DNA of 64,000 bases from Crossiella sp. SN42 (GCF_023897065.1 NZ_JAMHIV010000035.1:1-64000); one strand, 5' to 3'. Counted from the first letter of the stretch, positions 1-9,313 are shown. The notes: generated by a model from the sequence alone, not told the origin. Translations and numbers: made by a program.

Positions 1-39
1 GGCTACCGCGGGCGGGGCTTTGACGACACGGCCTATCCG

Positions 40-1140
40 TCAGCGCAAGCCGGTGCCGCGCGCGATCGCGGTGTCGATCAGGGTGCTCAGCAGGGTCGGG
101 TAGTCCACGCCGGTGACCGCCCACATCCGCGGGTACTGCGAGACCGGGGTGAAGCCCGGCATCGTGTTGACCTCGTTGACGATCAGCTGGTTGTCCTCGG
201 TGAGGAAGAAGTCCACCCTGGCCAGGCCCTGGCAGTCCAGCGCGTGGAAGGCGGCCACCGACTGGCGGCGGATCTCCTCGCAGACCTCGTCGTCGACCTT
301 GGCCGGGAAGTCGAACTCGCACGCCTTGTCCGCGTCGATGTACTTGGACTCGAAGTCGTAGAACTCCACGTCGCCGACCACCCGGATCTCCGAGGGCAGG
401 GACGCCTCCACCCGGCCGTCCGGGAACTCCAGCACGCCGCACTCGATCTCGCGGCCCGCGATCCCGGCCTCCACCAGCACCTTGGGGTCGGTCTCCCGAG
501 CCAGCGCGATGGCCGCCTCCAGCTCCTCCCAGTCGCTGACCTTGGACACGCCGATGGAGGAGCCCGCGCGGGCCGGCTTGACGAACACCGGCAGCCCGAG
601 CCGCTCCCGCTGTTCCTCGGTCAGGGTCTTGTCGCCGCGGCGCAGCACCACGTACTCGCCGTTGCGCAGCCCCTCGGCGGCGAGCAGCTTCTTGGCGAAC
701 TCCTTGTCCATGCCCGTCGCGCTGGCCAGCACGCCCGCGCCGACGTAGGGCAGCCCGGCCATCTCCAGCAGGCCCTGGATGGTGCCGTCCTCGCCGTAGG
801 CCCCGTGCAGCACCGGGAAGACCACGTCGACCGCGCTGAGCACCTCGCCGGCCCGGTCCGCGGACAGGTGCACCAGCTCAGGGCGAGTGGGGTCGGCGGG
901 CAGGGCGAGCGCGCCGCTGGAGCCGTCCACCTCGGGCAGCACCCGGCCCTTGATCTCCAGCGCCGTGGGGTCGCTGGCGCCGAGCACCCAGGCGCCGTCC
1001 CGGGAGATGCCCACCGGGATGACCTCGAACCGGTCCCGGTCCAGGTGGGTCAGGATGCTGCCCGCGGACACACAGGAGATGGTGTGCTCAGTGCTGCGGC
1101 CGCCGAAGACGACCGCAACCCTGGTCTTGCGCTGCGTCAT
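40..1140 (-). CDS. ddl: D-alanine--D-alanine ligase
   Basis: This cytoplasmic ATP-grasp enzyme joins two D-alanines for the peptidoglycan stem peptide. The 366-residue product is normal for the family. The N-terminal motif [18 protein letters not shown] carries the substrate Glu, and [14 protein letters not shown] is the ATP-grasp loop. YDFESKY and the C-terminal [20 protein letters not shown] supply the catalytic Tyr and the Mg-binding Glu/Asn. I chose the ATG at 1140 because it gives the standard N-terminus; the frame stays open upstream but is low-complexity there. In mycobacteria ddl lies next to gpsA. Here about 5.6 kb of other genes separate them. Bases 1-39 before the stop codon show nothing recognisable. 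Confidence 0.97.
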   Translation of the reverse strand: MTQRKTRVAVVFGGRSTEHTISCVSAGSILTHLDRDRFEVIPVGISRDGAWVLGASDPTALEIKGRVLPEVDGSSGALALPADPTRPELVHLSADRAGEVLSAVDVVFPVLHGAYGEDGTIQGLLEMAGLPYVGAGVLASATGMDKEFAKKLLAAEGLRNGEYVVLRRGDKTLTEEQRERLGLPVFVKPARAGSSIGVSKVSDWEELEAAIALARETDPKVLVEAGIAGREIECGVLEFPDGRVEASLPSEIRVVGDVEFYDFESKYIDADKACEFDFPAKVDDEVCEEIRRQSVAAFHALDCQGLARVDFFLTEDNQLIVNEVNTMPGFTPVSQYPRMWAVTGVDYPTLLSTLIDTAIARGTGLR

Positions 1141-1163
1141 GGGCCCCGACCCTACCCGCGCAC

Positions 1164-2633
1164 TCAGGGCGACCGATCCGCCCACATCGCGTGCGGCTGA
1201 CTGAGCAGGTCGACCAGGGTGGGCAGGGCGGTGGTGAGCTGGGCGCGGGTGCAGTTGGTGTAGCCGACGGCCAGGCCGTGCCAGCGCGGGGTGGCCTGGT
1301 GGTGGCGGGCCAGGCCGTCCAGGGCCAGGCCGCGGGTGCGGGCCGCCGCGAGCACCGCGCGCTCGGTGTCCAGGGAGTCCAGCAGCACCACCACGTGACC
1401 GCCCGCGGAGTCGCCGAAGATCGGCGCGCCGGCCACGGAGAGTGCGGAGACCACCAGCTCGCGCCGCTCGGCCAGCTCCCGGCGCAGGCGGCGGAGGTGG
1501 CGGCCGAGGTCGCCGTTGCGGGCGAGCTGGACCATGACCTGCTGGCCGGCCGCGGCCGGGCAGATGCCGCACAGGTTGCGGTGGTCCAGCACCGCGCGGG
1601 CCACCTCGGGCGGGGCCACCATCCAGCCGACGCCCAGGCCGGCGGAGAGGATCTTGCTGGTGGTGCCCAGGTGCACCACCACGTCCGGGGCCAGCGCGGC
1701 CAGCAGCGGCAGCGGGGCCACGTCGTAGCGCAGCTCGCCGTCGTAGTCGTCCTCGATGACCAGCCAGCCCTCCGCCCGCGCCCGCCGGACCAGCTCCACC
1801 CGGCGCGCGGCCGGCAGCCGTCCGCCCAGCGGGTACTGGTGCGCGGGCGAGCAGTAGACCGCGCGGATGCCGCTGGGCAGCGCGTCCACCACCAGGCCGT
1901 CGGCGTCCACCTCGGCCGGGACCACCCGCATGCCCGCGGCGCGCAGCGCGCCGACCGCGCGCTGGTAGCCGGGTTCCTCGATGGCCACCGTGTCACCCGG
2001 CGAGAACAGCGCGCCGGCCAGCTCGGTGACCGCGGCCGAGGTGCCCAGGGTGGCCAGCACCGCCTCGGCGGGGGCGTCGCCCGCGCCGACCACCAGGCCG
2101 CGGTGCCGGAGCAGGTGCTCGGCCACGATCTCCCGGTAGGCGAGCAGGCCCGCGCGTTCCGGGCGCGGCATGACCGGCACATCCCCGGCGGCTCGCCAGG
2201 CGCGGCGCCAGGCCGCCCGGTCCACGCCACCGGCCAGCGAGGCGCCCGGCACCAGGTCGATCAGGCCGGCGTCCTCGGCCTCGGCCGCTCTGGCCGGGCC
2301 CGCGCTGGGGGTGACCGCGGGCGGGGTGGTGGTGACGTAGGTGCCGGAGCCGCGGCGGCCGCCGATCCAGCCCTCGGCGTGCAGCTGCTCGTAGGCGGCC
2401 GCGGTGACCGTGCGGCTGACCTGGAGGCGGCCGGCCAGCGCGCGGGTGGAGGGCAGCCGGTCGCCGTGCCGGAGCTGGCCGGTGGCCGCGGCCCTGCGCA
2501 GCGCGTCGGCCAGCTGCACGGCCAGCGGGGTGCCGTTGCCCCGGTCCAGCACGATGGGCAGTTCGGCGGGCAGCGCGGAGTCGAGCACGGTGAGTGGCCT
2601 CTCAGGTTCACCCGGTATTGGCACTGTGAGCAT
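1164..2633 (-). CDS. MocR/PdxR-type GntR regulator with aminotransferase domain
   Basis: This is a transcription factor built from an N-terminal GntR winged helix (about residues 30-100, with [19 protein letters not shown] and [13 protein letters not shown]) fused to a fold-type I PLP aminotransferase-like domain. The PLP-domain signatures [16 protein letters not shown] and the Lys of [15 protein letters not shown] are visible. The 489-residue length is typical. The gene is divergent from a pyridoxamine-phosphate-oxidase-like gene starting 28 bp away. By family precedent (PdxR and relatives), it probably senses PLP or an amino-acid adduct and controls that neighbour. The ATG at 2633 was chosen; a GTG 15 codons downstream is possible. 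Specific ligand unknown. Confidence 0.9.
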   Translation of the reverse strand: MLTVPIPGEPERPLTVLDSALPAELPIVLDRGNGTPLAVQLADALRRAAATGQLRHGDRLPSTRALAGRLQVSRTVTAAAYEQLHAEGWIGGRRGSGTYVTTTPPAVTPSAGPARAAEAEDAGLIDLVPGASLAGGVDRAAWRRAWRAAGDVPVMPRPERAGLLAYREIVAEHLLRHRGLVVGAGDAPAEAVLATLGTSAAVTELAGALFSPGDTVAIEEPGYQRAVGALRAAGMRVVPAEVDADGLVVDALPSGIRAVYCSPAHQYPLGGRLPAARRVELVRRARAEGWLVIEDDYDGELRYDVAPLPLLAALAPDVVVHLGTTSKILSAGLGVGWMVAPPEVARAVLDHRNLCGICPAAAGQQVMVQLARNGDLGRHLRRLRRELAERRELVVSALSVAGAPIFGDSAGGHVVVLLDSLDTERAVLAAARTRGLALDGLARHHQATPRWHGLAVGYTNCTRAQLTTALPTLVDLLSQPHAMWADRSP

Positions 2634-2637
2634 GCCA
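2619..2637. promoter_or_regulatory. candidate operator between the MocR gene and the PPOX gene
   Basis: TGGCA-N9-TGCCA is a perfect 5-bp inverted repeat in the 28-bp gap between two divergent start codons. It overlaps the MocR start. TACTAG at 2651-2656, six bases before the GTG at 2662, could be the -10 element of a leaderless + strand transcript. The arms are short, so this is a suggestion only. Confidence 0.3.
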
Positions 2638-2661
2638 GTTACGCCTCGAATACTAGGTGCC

Positions 2662-3327
2662 GTGACCACTGACGCGCTGTCCCCGACCGGCCGCAGCACC
2701 ATCCGCCGCGGCAAGGAGCGAGCCCGCACCGACCGCGCCGAGCTGCACGCCCTGCTCGACGGCGGCATGTTGTGCCACCTCGGCGTGGTGCTCGACGGCG
2801 CGCCGCTGGTGCTGCCCACCTGCTACGGCCGCGACGGCGACACCCTCTACCTGCACGGATCCTCCGGCGCGGCCAGCCTGCGCGCGGCTGAGGGCACCGA
2901 GGTGTGCGTGACCGTGACCGAGCTGGACGGCATCGTCTACGCCCGCTCGGTGTTCCACTTCTCGGTCAACTACCGCAGCGCGGTGATCCACGGTCGCGCG
3001 GTGCCGGTGACCGGGGACCAGGCCCGGCTGCACGGCCTGCGCACGCTCACCGAGCAGGTCGCCCCCGGCTCCTGGGACCACGCCCGCCTGCCGAACCGCC
3101 GGGAGCTGGCCGCCACCACGGTGCTCGCGCTGGACCTGGGCGAGGCCGCGGTGAAGATGCGCTCCGGCCCGCCCGGCGACGACGAGGCCGACCTGGGCAC
3201 GCCGGGGGTGTGGGCCGGTGTGCTGCCGCTGCGCCGCGCCTGGGGCGAGCCGGAGCCCTGCCCGCTGCTGTCACCGGATGCCGTGCCCCCGGCGCACGTT
3301 CAGTCCCGGACCGGGCCGATCGCGTAG
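2662..3327 (+). CDS. pyridoxamine 5'-phosphate oxidase-like flavin-binding protein (NimA-like)
   Basis: This 221-residue protein has the split-barrel fold of the FMN-binding PPOX superfamily, the branch often annotated as nitroimidazole resistance or pyridoxamine oxidase-related. The opening LSPTGRSTIRRGKERARTDR and the following AELHALLDGGMLCHLG are typical of this branch. I chose the GTG at 2662 over the in-frame ATG at 2632 because it gives that family start and has a -10-like TACTAG just upstream, as expected for a leaderless mRNA. The gene is divergent from a MocR regulator, which suggests a B6- or flavin-related role. True substrate unknown. Its last 28 bp overlap the end of the convergent cysteine dioxygenase gene. 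Confidence 0.85.
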   Translation: MTTDALSPTGRSTIRRGKERARTDRAELHALLDGGMLCHLGVVLDGAPLVLPTCYGRDGDTLYLHGSSGAASLRAAEGTEVCVTVTELDGIVYARSVFHFSVNYRSAVIHGRAVPVTGDQARLHGLRTLTEQVAPGSWDHARLPNRRELAATTVLALDLGEAAVKMRSGPPGDDEADLGTPGVWAGVLPLRRAWGEPEPCPLLSPDAVPPAHVQSRTGPIA

Positions 3328-3779
3328 TCCATCCGGTAGCGCGGCATGTCCCGGCGCCGGCCGTCGAAGACGTGGACGCTCACCGCGGGATCGGGCCCGT
3401 CGTTGATCACCTGGTGCACGTACTGCGGGCCGAAGACCCTGGTCTGACCGGCGGTGAGGGCGTGCACCAGCTCCACTGGGCGGCCGTTCTCGCCGAGCCG
3501 GGCGACCCGCTCCGCGAGCACCCCGGTGACCACGGTGAAGGCGCCGCTCGTGCCGCCGTGGTCGTGCAGCTCGGTGCGCTGGCCGGGCAGCCAGCTCATC
3601 AGCCAGATCTCGTGGTAGTCGGTGCGCTCCAGCAGCGCGGTGTAGCGCTCGATGGGGTCGTAGCGGAGCTGGTGTCCCCAGCGGGAGCGGTCGGCGGCCA
3701 CGTTCATGGCGATGCGGGCCGGGTGCGCGGCGGCGCGGGTGGCGTCAAGGGCAACGGTGTTGGGCGGAACAGCGAACAC
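3300..3779 (-). CDS. cysteine dioxygenase (cupin type I)
   Basis: This non-heme iron cupin should oxidise L-cysteine to cysteine sulfinate, starting cysteine breakdown. The Fe ligands are visible as ELHDHGGTSGAF (His-x-His) and a distal His in FGPQYVHQV. YHEIWLMSWLPGQ precedes them, as in other actinobacterial members. I prefer the GTG at 3779 (159 residues) because AAGGA lies at ribosome-binding distance. An in-frame GTG at 3833 would add 18 residues. A short leader peptide with Cys codons lies upstream (3862-3942), and a LysR gene lies further upstream in the same direction. The 3' end overlaps the convergent PPOX gene by 28 bp. Confidence 0.88.
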   Translation of the reverse strand: MFAVPPNTVALDATRAAAHPARIAMNVAADRSRWGHQLRYDPIERYTALLERTDYHEIWLMSWLPGQRTELHDHGGTSGAFTVVTGVLAERVARLGENGRPVELVHALTAGQTRVFGPQYVHQVINDGPDPAVSVHVFDGRRRDMPRYRMDYAIGPVRD

Positions 3780-3861
3780 GACGAGATCCTTCGAGCTGAG
3801 GGTGGTCGGCGGGCGGCAGACGGCCGCGATCACGCCGAGAAGTGCACTGCGGCGGGGTCTT

Positions 3862-3942
3862 TCAGCAGGAAGGACAGAGCGCGCTGGCTACCCGCAGGAG
3901 GTCGATGGGACCCCTCCGGTGCGAGGATGCGCGACTGGTCAC
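3862..3942 (-). CDS. putative cysteine-responsive leader peptide upstream of cysteine dioxygenase
   Basis: This 26-codon ORF begins with GTG and ends IDLLRVASALCPSC before TGA. From memory, many actinobacterial short ORFs annotated as putative leader peptides upstream of sulfur genes share a core of the form RR-x-x-IDLLRV-x-S-x-LC, and mycobacterial poly-Cys leader ORFs act as cysteine-responsive attenuators. The position, 82 bp before the dioxygenase start and in the same direction, fits. No strong Shine-Dalgarno precedes it and no classical terminator follows. The mechanism (ribosome stalling at Cys codons, or masking of the downstream start) is inference. Confidence 0.6.
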   Translation of the reverse strand: MTSRASSHRRGPIDLLRVASALCPSC

Positions 3943-3995
3943 GCGGAGAATGGAACCAGCAGGGCCGGAGCGGGGTCAAGCCGAACGACGGGATC

Positions 3996-4919
3996 TCACA
4001 GGGTGGGCCACAGTTTCGCCCGGTCGAGTAGCTGCCGGTAGGCCAGCGCCACCACCGGGTCGGCCAGCCCGCCCACCCTGGTGGCCAGGAACCCGGTGTT
4101 CAGCGGCGGCACCTCCGGCTCGTGCAGCAGCTCCACCGACCCGGCGGCCAGCGCGGGCTCGGCCACGTACCTGGGCAGCACCGAGACGCCCATCCCGGCG
4201 ACCACCGCGGTGAGCACCGCGCGCAGGTCGGGCACCACCACGGCCAGCTCGTTCGGCGGCCGCCTGCCGAAGGCACTGCGCCAGTACCGGCGGATGATCG
4301 GCAGTTCCTCGGCGTAGGCGACCAGCGGCAGGTGCGCCAGCGCGCGCACCGGGTCCTGCGCCAGCGCCTCCGCGCGCACCGTCCTGGCCAGCGCGGGCGG
4401 GCCCACCAGCAGGAACTCCTCGTCCACGAACGGGGTCGCGGCCAGGCCGCGCTGGGTCGGCCGGACCGCCGAGACCACCAGGTCCAGGCGTTCCTCCAGC
4501 AGCGCGGTGAGCAGGTCGGCGGCCAGCCCGAACTGCACCCGCAGCCGCAGGCCGCGAGTGGTCAGCGGGACCAGCGCGGGCAGCACCCGCAACGTGGTCA
4601 GCTCGGCCGGTCCGCCCAGCCGGAGCAGGCCGTGCCGGGCCAGGCAGGCCTCGTCGGCCGGGTCGAAGGCGCCGCGCAGCTTGTCCACGTGCGGCGCGAT
4701 CTGGCTGGCCAGGGTGTCCGCCCTGGCCGTGGCCCGCACGCCCTGGTTGGTCCGCTCGAACAGCTGCTCGCCGAGCTGCCGCTCCAGCCGGGCCAGCTGC
4801 CCGCTGACCGCGGGCTGGGACAGGCCGCGCCGGGCGGCGGCCGCGGTCAACGAACCGGTGCGGTGGATCTCCAGGAAGGTGGCCAGCAGGTCCAGTTCGG
4901 GCACGGCTCCTCCAGCCAT
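3996..4919 (-). CDS. LysR-family transcriptional regulator
   Basis: This is a one-component regulator with an N-terminal winged helix-turn-helix (LATFLEIHRTGSLTAAAARR followed by GLSQPAVSGQLARLERQLGE) and a C-terminal periplasmic-binding-like effector domain. It is about 307 residues from the ATG at 4919. A GTG at 4904 preceded by GGAGGA is an equally good start. The gene diverges from the DJ-1/PfpI gene, whose start is 58 bp away, so that gene is the likely target. It is also upstream of, and codirectional with, the cysteine dioxygenase. The effector cannot be told from sequence. Confidence 0.92.
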   Translation of the reverse strand: MAGGAVPELDLLATFLEIHRTGSLTAAAARRGLSQPAVSGQLARLERQLGEQLFERTNQGVRATARADTLASQIAPHVDKLRGAFDPADEACLARHGLLRLGGPAELTTLRVLPALVPLTTRGLRLRVQFGLAADLLTALLEERLDLVVSAVRPTQRGLAATPFVDEEFLLVGPPALARTVRAEALAQDPVRALAHLPLVAYAEELPIIRRYWRSAFGRRPPNELAVVVPDLRAVLTAVVAGMGVSVLPRYVAEPALAAGSVELLHEPEVPPLNTGFLATRVGGLADPVVALAYRQLLDRAKLWPTL

Positions 4920-4977
4920 AAGTTTCGTGATGGCGACAGCATGCGCGAGCAGGCGCTCCGGGCCTAACTTGGCGGGC

Positions 4978-5637
4978 ATGACGAAGAAGATCCTGATGGT
5001 GCTGACCGGCGCCGACACCCTCACCCTCGCCGACGGCTCCGCGCACCCCACCGGCTACTGGGTGGAGGAGGCCGCCGCCTCGCACCGGGTGTTCCGCGCG
5101 GCCGGGATCGAGGTGGACATCGCCACCCCCGGCGGCGTCACCCCGACCGCCGACCCCGGCAGCAAGGACGGCCAAGAGGAGCTGGTGGCCTACCTGGACG
5201 GCCTCGGCGAGGCGCTGACCAAGCCACTGGACCTGGCCGCGGTGTCCCTGGCGGACTACGACGCGATCTACCTGCCCGGCGGCCACGGCCCGATGACCGA
5301 CCTGGCCGCCGACAGCCACCTTGGCGCGCTGCTGACCCAGGCGCTGGCCGCGGACAAGCCGATCGGCGCGCTCTGCCACGGCCTGGCCGGACTGCTCAGC
5401 GCGGGCGAGGCCTTCGCCGGGCGGCGGCTGACCGTGTTCACCGACGCCGAGGAGCGGCAGGTCCTCGGCGAGCGCACCCCGTGGTGGCTGGAGAGCGCGC
5501 TGCGCGAGCGCGGCGCGGTGGTCGAGGCGGGCGAGCCGTGGAGCAACAACGTTGTGGTGGACGGCAACCTGGTCACCGGACAGAACCCGCAGTCCACTGT
5601 GGACACCGCGAAGGCGTTCGCCACGAAGCTGGCCTGA
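4978..5637 (+). CDS. DJ-1/PfpI-family protein (Hsp31/glyoxalase III-like class I glutamine amidotransferase fold)
   Basis: This 219-residue cytoplasmic protein has the nucleophile-elbow Cys in GALCHGLAGLLSAGEAF, preceded by YLPGGHGPMTDLAADS. A conserved Glu lies early in GYWVEEAAASHRVF. That is the Glu-Cys-His arrangement of the Hsp31/glyoxalase III branch, which detoxifies methylglyoxal or repairs glycated products in characterised members. It diverges from a LysR gene that probably regulates it. It ends in a strong hairpin shared with the convergent trans-sulfuration gene. Substrate not predictable. Confidence 0.88.
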   Translation: MTKKILMVLTGADTLTLADGSAHPTGYWVEEAAASHRVFRAAGIEVDIATPGGVTPTADPGSKDGQEELVAYLDGLGEALTKPLDLAAVSLADYDAIYLPGGHGPMTDLAADSHLGALLTQALAADKPIGALCHGLAGLLSAGEAFAGRRLTVFTDAEERQVLGERTPWWLESALRERGAVVEAGEPWSNNVVVDGNLVTGQNPQSTVDTAKAFATKLA

Positions 5638-5654
5638 TCCTCCACAAAGGATCA

Positions 5655-5683
5655 AGGTCGTGTCCGCGGAGCGGACACGACCT
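5655..5683. terminator. bidirectional hairpin between convergent genes
   Basis: A 13-bp perfect stem with a 3-nt loop lies between the ends of the DJ-1 gene and the trans-sulfuration gene. It reaches into the stop codon of the minus-strand gene. There is no clear U-run on either side, so it may be a Rho-independent-like or RNA-end-stabilising structure. Confidence 0.6.
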
Positions 5684-6794
5684 AGCTGGTCGCCATCTCC
5701 AGCGCCACCACGATGTCGGTGACCAGATCCGCGGTGTCCTCGCACCCCGCGGACAGCCGCACGAACCCCTCGGGCACGGCGTCGCCCCACTGGGCGCGCC
5801 GGTCCGCGGTAGTGTGCAGGCCGCCGAAGCTGGTGGTGGCCGAGACCAGCTCGCTGGCGGCCAGGAACCGGTGCACGGTCTCCTTGTCCGGCAAGGTGAA
5901 CCGGAGCACGCCGCCGAACCGGCTCATCTGCCGCTTGGCGATCTCGTGCGCGGGGTCCTCGGGCAGTCCGGGCCAGCGCAGGTCGGTGATCGCCGGGTGC
6001 GCGCGCAGCGCGGTCGCGATCGCGTGGGCGTTGTCGGCCTGCCTGCGCAGCCGGAGGTCCAGGGTGCCCAGGCCGCGGTGGGCCAGCCAGGTCTCGAACG
6101 GGCCCGGGATCGCGCCGCTGAGCTTGCGGCCCTGGGCCAGCCGGGCGTACAGCTCGGGGTCGTTGGTGGAGAGGTGGCCCAGCAGCAGGTCGCTGTGCCC
6201 GGACAGCGCCTTGGTGTCGCTGGCCACCACCACGTCCGCGCCCAGCTCCAGCGGGCGCTGGCCGAGCGGGGTGGCGGTGGTGTTGTCCACGGCCACGACC
6301 GCGCCGGTCTCGTGCGCCAGGTCGCTGAGCACGCGCAGGTCGCAGACGTCCAGCAGCGGGTTGGACGGGGTCTCCAGCAGCACCAGCCGCACGCCCTCGA
6401 ACACCTCGGCCGGCCACGGTCCCGGCGTGGCCACCTCGCGCACCCGCACGCCGAACTGGGCCAGCTCCGAGTGCACCAACTGCCGGGTGGCGTAGTAGCC
6501 GTCGGCGGGCAGGACCACCGTGTCGCCCGAGCGCAGGGTGGCGCGCAGCAGTCCGGCGATGGCGGCCATGCCCGAGGGGTAGACCAGGCTGCGGCCGCCG
6601 TCCAGCGCGCCGATGGCCTCCTCCAGCAGCTCCCAGGTCGGGTTCTCCGCGCGGCCGTAGGTGTTGCCGGACGGGGTGTCCGGCAGGTGGTAGACCGAGG
6701 AGAACACCGGTCCCGGCACCAACGGCTGACCCGGCACCGGCGTCGGCACACCCGCGTGCACACAGCGGGTCCCGTCCCCCCACTCTTCATTCAC
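5682..6794 (-). CDS. PLP-dependent trans-sulfuration enzyme (cystathionine gamma-lyase/synthase family)
   Basis: This 370-residue fold-type I PLP enzyme belongs to the Cys/Met metabolism family. [17 protein letters not shown] and [18 protein letters not shown] match the family N-terminus. [14 protein letters not shown] and [20 protein letters not shown] bind PLP, and [17 protein letters not shown] carries the Schiff-base Lys. The GTG start at 6794 overlaps the TGA of gpsA in a GTGA, so the two genes are translationally coupled, in the order plsC-gpsA-this gene. Whether it cleaves or makes cystathionine cannot be decided by eye. A cysteine dioxygenase nearby favours a cysteine-releasing role. 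Confidence 0.9.
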   Translation of the reverse strand: MNEEWGDGTRCVHAGVPTPVPGQPLVPGPVFSSVYHLPDTPSGNTYGRAENPTWELLEEAIGALDGGRSLVYPSGMAAIAGLLRATLRSGDTVVLPADGYYATRQLVHSELAQFGVRVREVATPGPWPAEVFEGVRLVLLETPSNPLLDVCDLRVLSDLAHETGAVVAVDNTTATPLGQRPLELGADVVVASDTKALSGHSDLLLGHLSTNDPELYARLAQGRKLSGAIPGPFETWLAHRGLGTLDLRLRRQADNAHAIATALRAHPAITDLRWPGLPEDPAHEIAKRQMSRFGGVLRFTLPDKETVHRFLAASELVSATTSFGGLHTTADRRAQWGDAVPEGFVRLSAGCEDTADLVTDIVVALEMATS

Positions 6795-7798
6795 TGGCGT
6801 TCGTCCTTCTGCGCCCGGCCCAGCAACTCGGCTGCCATCTTCAGCGGTTCCAGGCCCTGGTGGCAGACCCGGTACACGCCATCGGTGATCGGCATGTCCA
6901 CCCCGTGCCGCGCGGCCAGCTCGCGGATCGAGGAGCAGGACTTCACGCCCTCGGCGACCTGTCCATGAGTGGCCTCCTGTGCCTGGACCAGGGTCTCGCC
7001 CCTGCCCAGCCGGTCGCCGAAGGAACGGTTGCGGGACAGCGGGGAGGCGCAGGTGGCGACCAGGTCGCCGAGCCCGGCCAGGCCGGAGAAGGTGAGCGGG
7101 TCCGCGCCCAGCGCCAGGCCCAGCCGCGCGGTCTCGGCCAGGCCGCGGGTGATCAGCGCGGCCATCGTGTTGTCGCCGTAGCCCAGACCGCCCGCCATGC
7201 CGCAGGCCAGCGCGATCACGTTCTTGCACGCGCCGCCCAGCTCGCAGCCCACCACGTCGGTGTTGGTGTAGGAGCGGAAGTAGTTGGTGAAGCAGGCCCG
7301 CTGGAAGGCCACCGCGCGCTCGGCGTCCGGGCAGGCCACCACGCTCGCGGTGGGCTGCTCGGCGGCGATCTCACGGGCCAGGTTCGGTCCGGACACCACC
7401 GCGACCTGCGAGGCGGGCACCTGCGCGACCTCGGCCACCACCTCGCTCATCCGCTTGAGCGTGCCCAGTTCCACGCCCTTGGCCAGGCTCACCAGGGTCG
7501 CGCCCGGCGGCAGCGCGGGCCGCCAGCCCGCCAGGTTCTCCCGCAGGGTCTGGCTGGGCACCGCCAGCACCACCGCCTGCGCGCCGTTCAGCGCGGCCAG
7601 CGGGTCCACAGTGGAGCGCAGCGTGGCGGGCAACGGGATGCCGGGCAGGTAGTCGGGGTTCTCACCGCGCTCGGTGATGGCCGCGGCCACCTCGGGGCGG
7701 CGGGCCCACAGCACCACGTCCCGGCCGGCGTCGGCGAGCACCTTGGCGAAGGTGGTGCCCCAGGATCCGGCGCCGAGCACCGCGATCCGCTGCGGCAT
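6791..7798 (-). CDS. gpsA: NAD(P)-dependent glycerol-3-phosphate dehydrogenase
   Basis: This enzyme reduces dihydroxyacetone phosphate to sn-glycerol 3-phosphate, the backbone for phospholipids. The 335-residue product starts [20 protein letters not shown] (Rossmann GxGxxG). It contains [25 protein letters not shown] with the catalytic region, and [22 protein letters not shown], which is diagnostic of GpsA. The ATG at 7798 overlaps the plsC stop as TGATG; a GTG one codon earlier is also possible. Its placement after an acyltransferase makes a small phosphatidate-synthesis operon. Confidence 0.97.
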   Translation of the reverse strand: MPQRIAVLGAGSWGTTFAKVLADAGRDVVLWARRPEVAAAITERGENPDYLPGIPLPATLRSTVDPLAALNGAQAVVLAVPSQTLRENLAGWRPALPPGATLVSLAKGVELGTLKRMSEVVAEVAQVPASQVAVVSGPNLAREIAAEQPTASVVACPDAERAVAFQRACFTNYFRSYTNTDVVGCELGGACKNVIALACGMAGGLGYGDNTMAALITRGLAETARLGLALGADPLTFSGLAGLGDLVATCASPLSRNRSFGDRLGRGETLVQAQEATHGQVAEGVKSCSSIRELAARHGVDMPITDGVYRVCHQGLEPLKMAAELLGRAQKDERQ

Positions 7799-8547
7799 CA
7801 CTTCTCGCCGTCCTGGGGCTCGTCGTCCTTCTTCTTGCGCACGGTGTAGAACTCCGTCGGCGCGGTCTCCCCGCGCACCTCGGCCAGCAGCGAGCGCACC
7901 TCGCCCATCAGGTGGTCGGTCACCTCGCGCAGCAGGTCCCCATCCACCTCGCGGCCCTGGTAACGGGACAGGTCCAGCGGCGGACCGGCCTTCACCGTGA
8001 CGGTCTTGCGCGGGAACAGGCTCAGCTTCTTCTTGTACCGGTCGAAGACCAGGTGGGTGTTCCAGTGCACCACCGGCACGCAGACCGCCTCGCCGTTGAG
8101 GCAGCGGTCCACCGCGAGCCGCCCGACGCCGACGTGCGAGTGCATCGGCCAGACCTCGGGGTCACGGGTGATGGTGCCCTCCGGGTAGATCACCACCACC
8201 TTGCCCTCGCCCAGGGCCTCCAGTCCGGACTGCAGGCTGCGGCGGGCGTCCACCGAGCCGCGGTGCACCGGGATCTGGCCGGAGCCCTTGAGGATCGCGC
8301 CGAGCACCGGGACCTTCCACAGGCTGGCCTTGGCCAGGAACCGGGGCACCCGGCGGGCGCAGCGCACGAACACCGCGGTGTAGACCGGGTCCAGGTAGGA
8401 GATGTGGTTGGCCACCACCAGCACCGGCTTGTCGAACGGGATGTGCTCGAGTCCGACGAACTTCCGCCTGGCCAGGATCCTGGTCAGCGGGAAGAAGATC
8501 GCCGCGGCCAGCCCGACCCAGAAGCCGCCCTTCTCCTTCTTGGCCAC
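7798..8547 (-). CDS. plsC: 1-acyl-glycerol-3-phosphate acyltransferase (PlsC family)
   Basis: This 249-residue membrane-associated acyltransferase has the NHxxxxD catalytic motif ([13 protein letters not shown]), the FLAKASLW block, and [12 protein letters not shown] for glycerophosphate binding. An N-terminal hydrophobic segment (about residues 8-22) probably anchors it. The GTG at 8547 begins the family-like [16 protein letters not shown]. It is the first gene of plsC-gpsA-trans-sulfuration, and its promoter region is shared with divergent fbiD. It acylates lysophosphatidate or a related acceptor; the precise acceptor is uncertain because actinobacteria carry several paralogs. Confidence 0.93.
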   Translation of the reverse strand: MAKKEKGGFWVGLAAAIFFPLTRILARRKFVGLEHIPFDKPVLVVANHISYLDPVYTAVFVRCARRVPRFLAKASLWKVPVLGAILKGSGQIPVHRGSVDARRSLQSGLEALGEGKVVVIYPEGTITRDPEVWPMHSHVGVGRLAVDRCLNGEAVCVPVVHWNTHLVFDRYKKKLSLFPRKTVTVKAGPPLDLSRYQGREVDGDLLREVTDHLMGEVRSLLAEVRGETAPTEFYTVRKKKDDEPQDGEK

Positions 8548-8647
8548 CCTGATGTCTCCTTCGTCTCACCGATGCCGTGTTGCCTCGTCTTGCTGCCGCG
8601 AGTCTTCCCCGCGAGGGTGGGGAAGGTCCAGTTGGGAGGATGGTGGG

Positions 8648-9280
8648 GTGTCCAACCGTGTCGATCTCGTGGTCCCGGTGAAGGTGCTGCTCCGGGCCAA
8701 GTCCAGGTTGCTGGGCGCCGCTGACAACGGCGCAGGCGACCGGACCGCGCATGAACGCCTGGCCCTTGCCCTGGTCACCGACACCATGACCGCGGCCCGC
8801 GCGGCCGAGCGGGTGCGCCGCCTGCTGGCCATCACCTCGGATCCGAACGTGGCCGAGGTGCTCACCGGCCTCGGCGTGGAGACCGTGCCGGACGTGCCGG
8901 GCGGCCTGAACGCGGCGCTGGCCTACGGCGCGGACCTGCTCCGCCAGGACCACCCCGGCGCCCGGATCGGCGCGCTCCAGGCCGACCTGCCCGCGCTGCG
9001 CCCCGAGGAGCTGGACGCCGCGCTGGCGGCCGCCCCGGAACGGGCCTTCGTGCCGGACCGGCAGGGCACCGGCACCACGCTGCTGCTGGCCGGTCTCGGC
9101 CCGCTGGACCCGCGCTTCGGCCCCGGTTCCGCCGCCGCGCACGCGGCCTCCGGCGCGGCGGAGCTGCTCGGCCCGTGGCCCTCGCTGCGCTGCGACGTGG
9201 ACACCGCCGAGGACCTGGTCGCCGCCGCCGCGCTCGGCCTCGGCGAGCACACCGCCCGCCTGCTGGCCCCGGCCGCATAG
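8648..9280 (+). CDS. fbiD: phosphoenolpyruvate (2-phospho-L-lactate) guanylyltransferase of F420 biosynthesis
   Basis: This 210-residue nucleotidyltransferase is of the CofC/FbiD family. It activates PEP, or 2-phospholactate in archaea, with GTP to start coenzyme F420 assembly. It shows DLVVPVKVLLRAKSRLLG at the N-terminus, LALALVTDTMTAAR, ALQADLPALRPEELDAAL with the metal-binding Asp, and the GSAAAH region near the C-terminus. GTG at 8648 is preceded by GGGAGGA. Its position next to gpsA/plsC and upstream of ppk and mutT1 matches the mycobacterial order in which Rv2983 is FbiD. Confidence 0.92.
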   Translation: MSNRVDLVVPVKVLLRAKSRLLGAADNGAGDRTAHERLALALVTDTMTAARAAERVRRLLAITSDPNVAEVLTGLGVETVPDVPGGLNAALAYGADLLRQDHPGARIGALQADLPALRPEELDAALAAAPERAFVPDRQGTGTTLLLAGLGPLDPRFGPGSAAAHAASGAAELLGPWPSLRCDVDTAEDLVAAAALGLGEHTARLLAPAA

Positions 9281-9283
9281 CCG

Positions 9284-9313
9284 CGAGGGCGGCCCCGGCC
9301 GGGACCGCCCTCG
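9284..9313. terminator. hairpin between fbiD and the LVIVD gene
   Basis: The arms CGAGGGCGG and CCGCCCTCG pair perfectly, with a further self-complementary core inside. It lies between convergent genes and can serve both. The 3' flank on the + strand is only weakly T-rich. Confidence 0.6.

Noticed and set aside
3834-3995. SAM or other riboswitch before the cysteine dioxygenase
   Set aside because: No SAM-I, SAM-II or SAM-IV core elements were found; the short Cys leader ORF explains the region better.
3976-6783. A 935-codon minus-strand frame over the LysR, DJ-1 and trans-sulfuration genes
   Set aside because: Shadow frame in GC-rich DNA; the true genes in other frames have clear family motifs.
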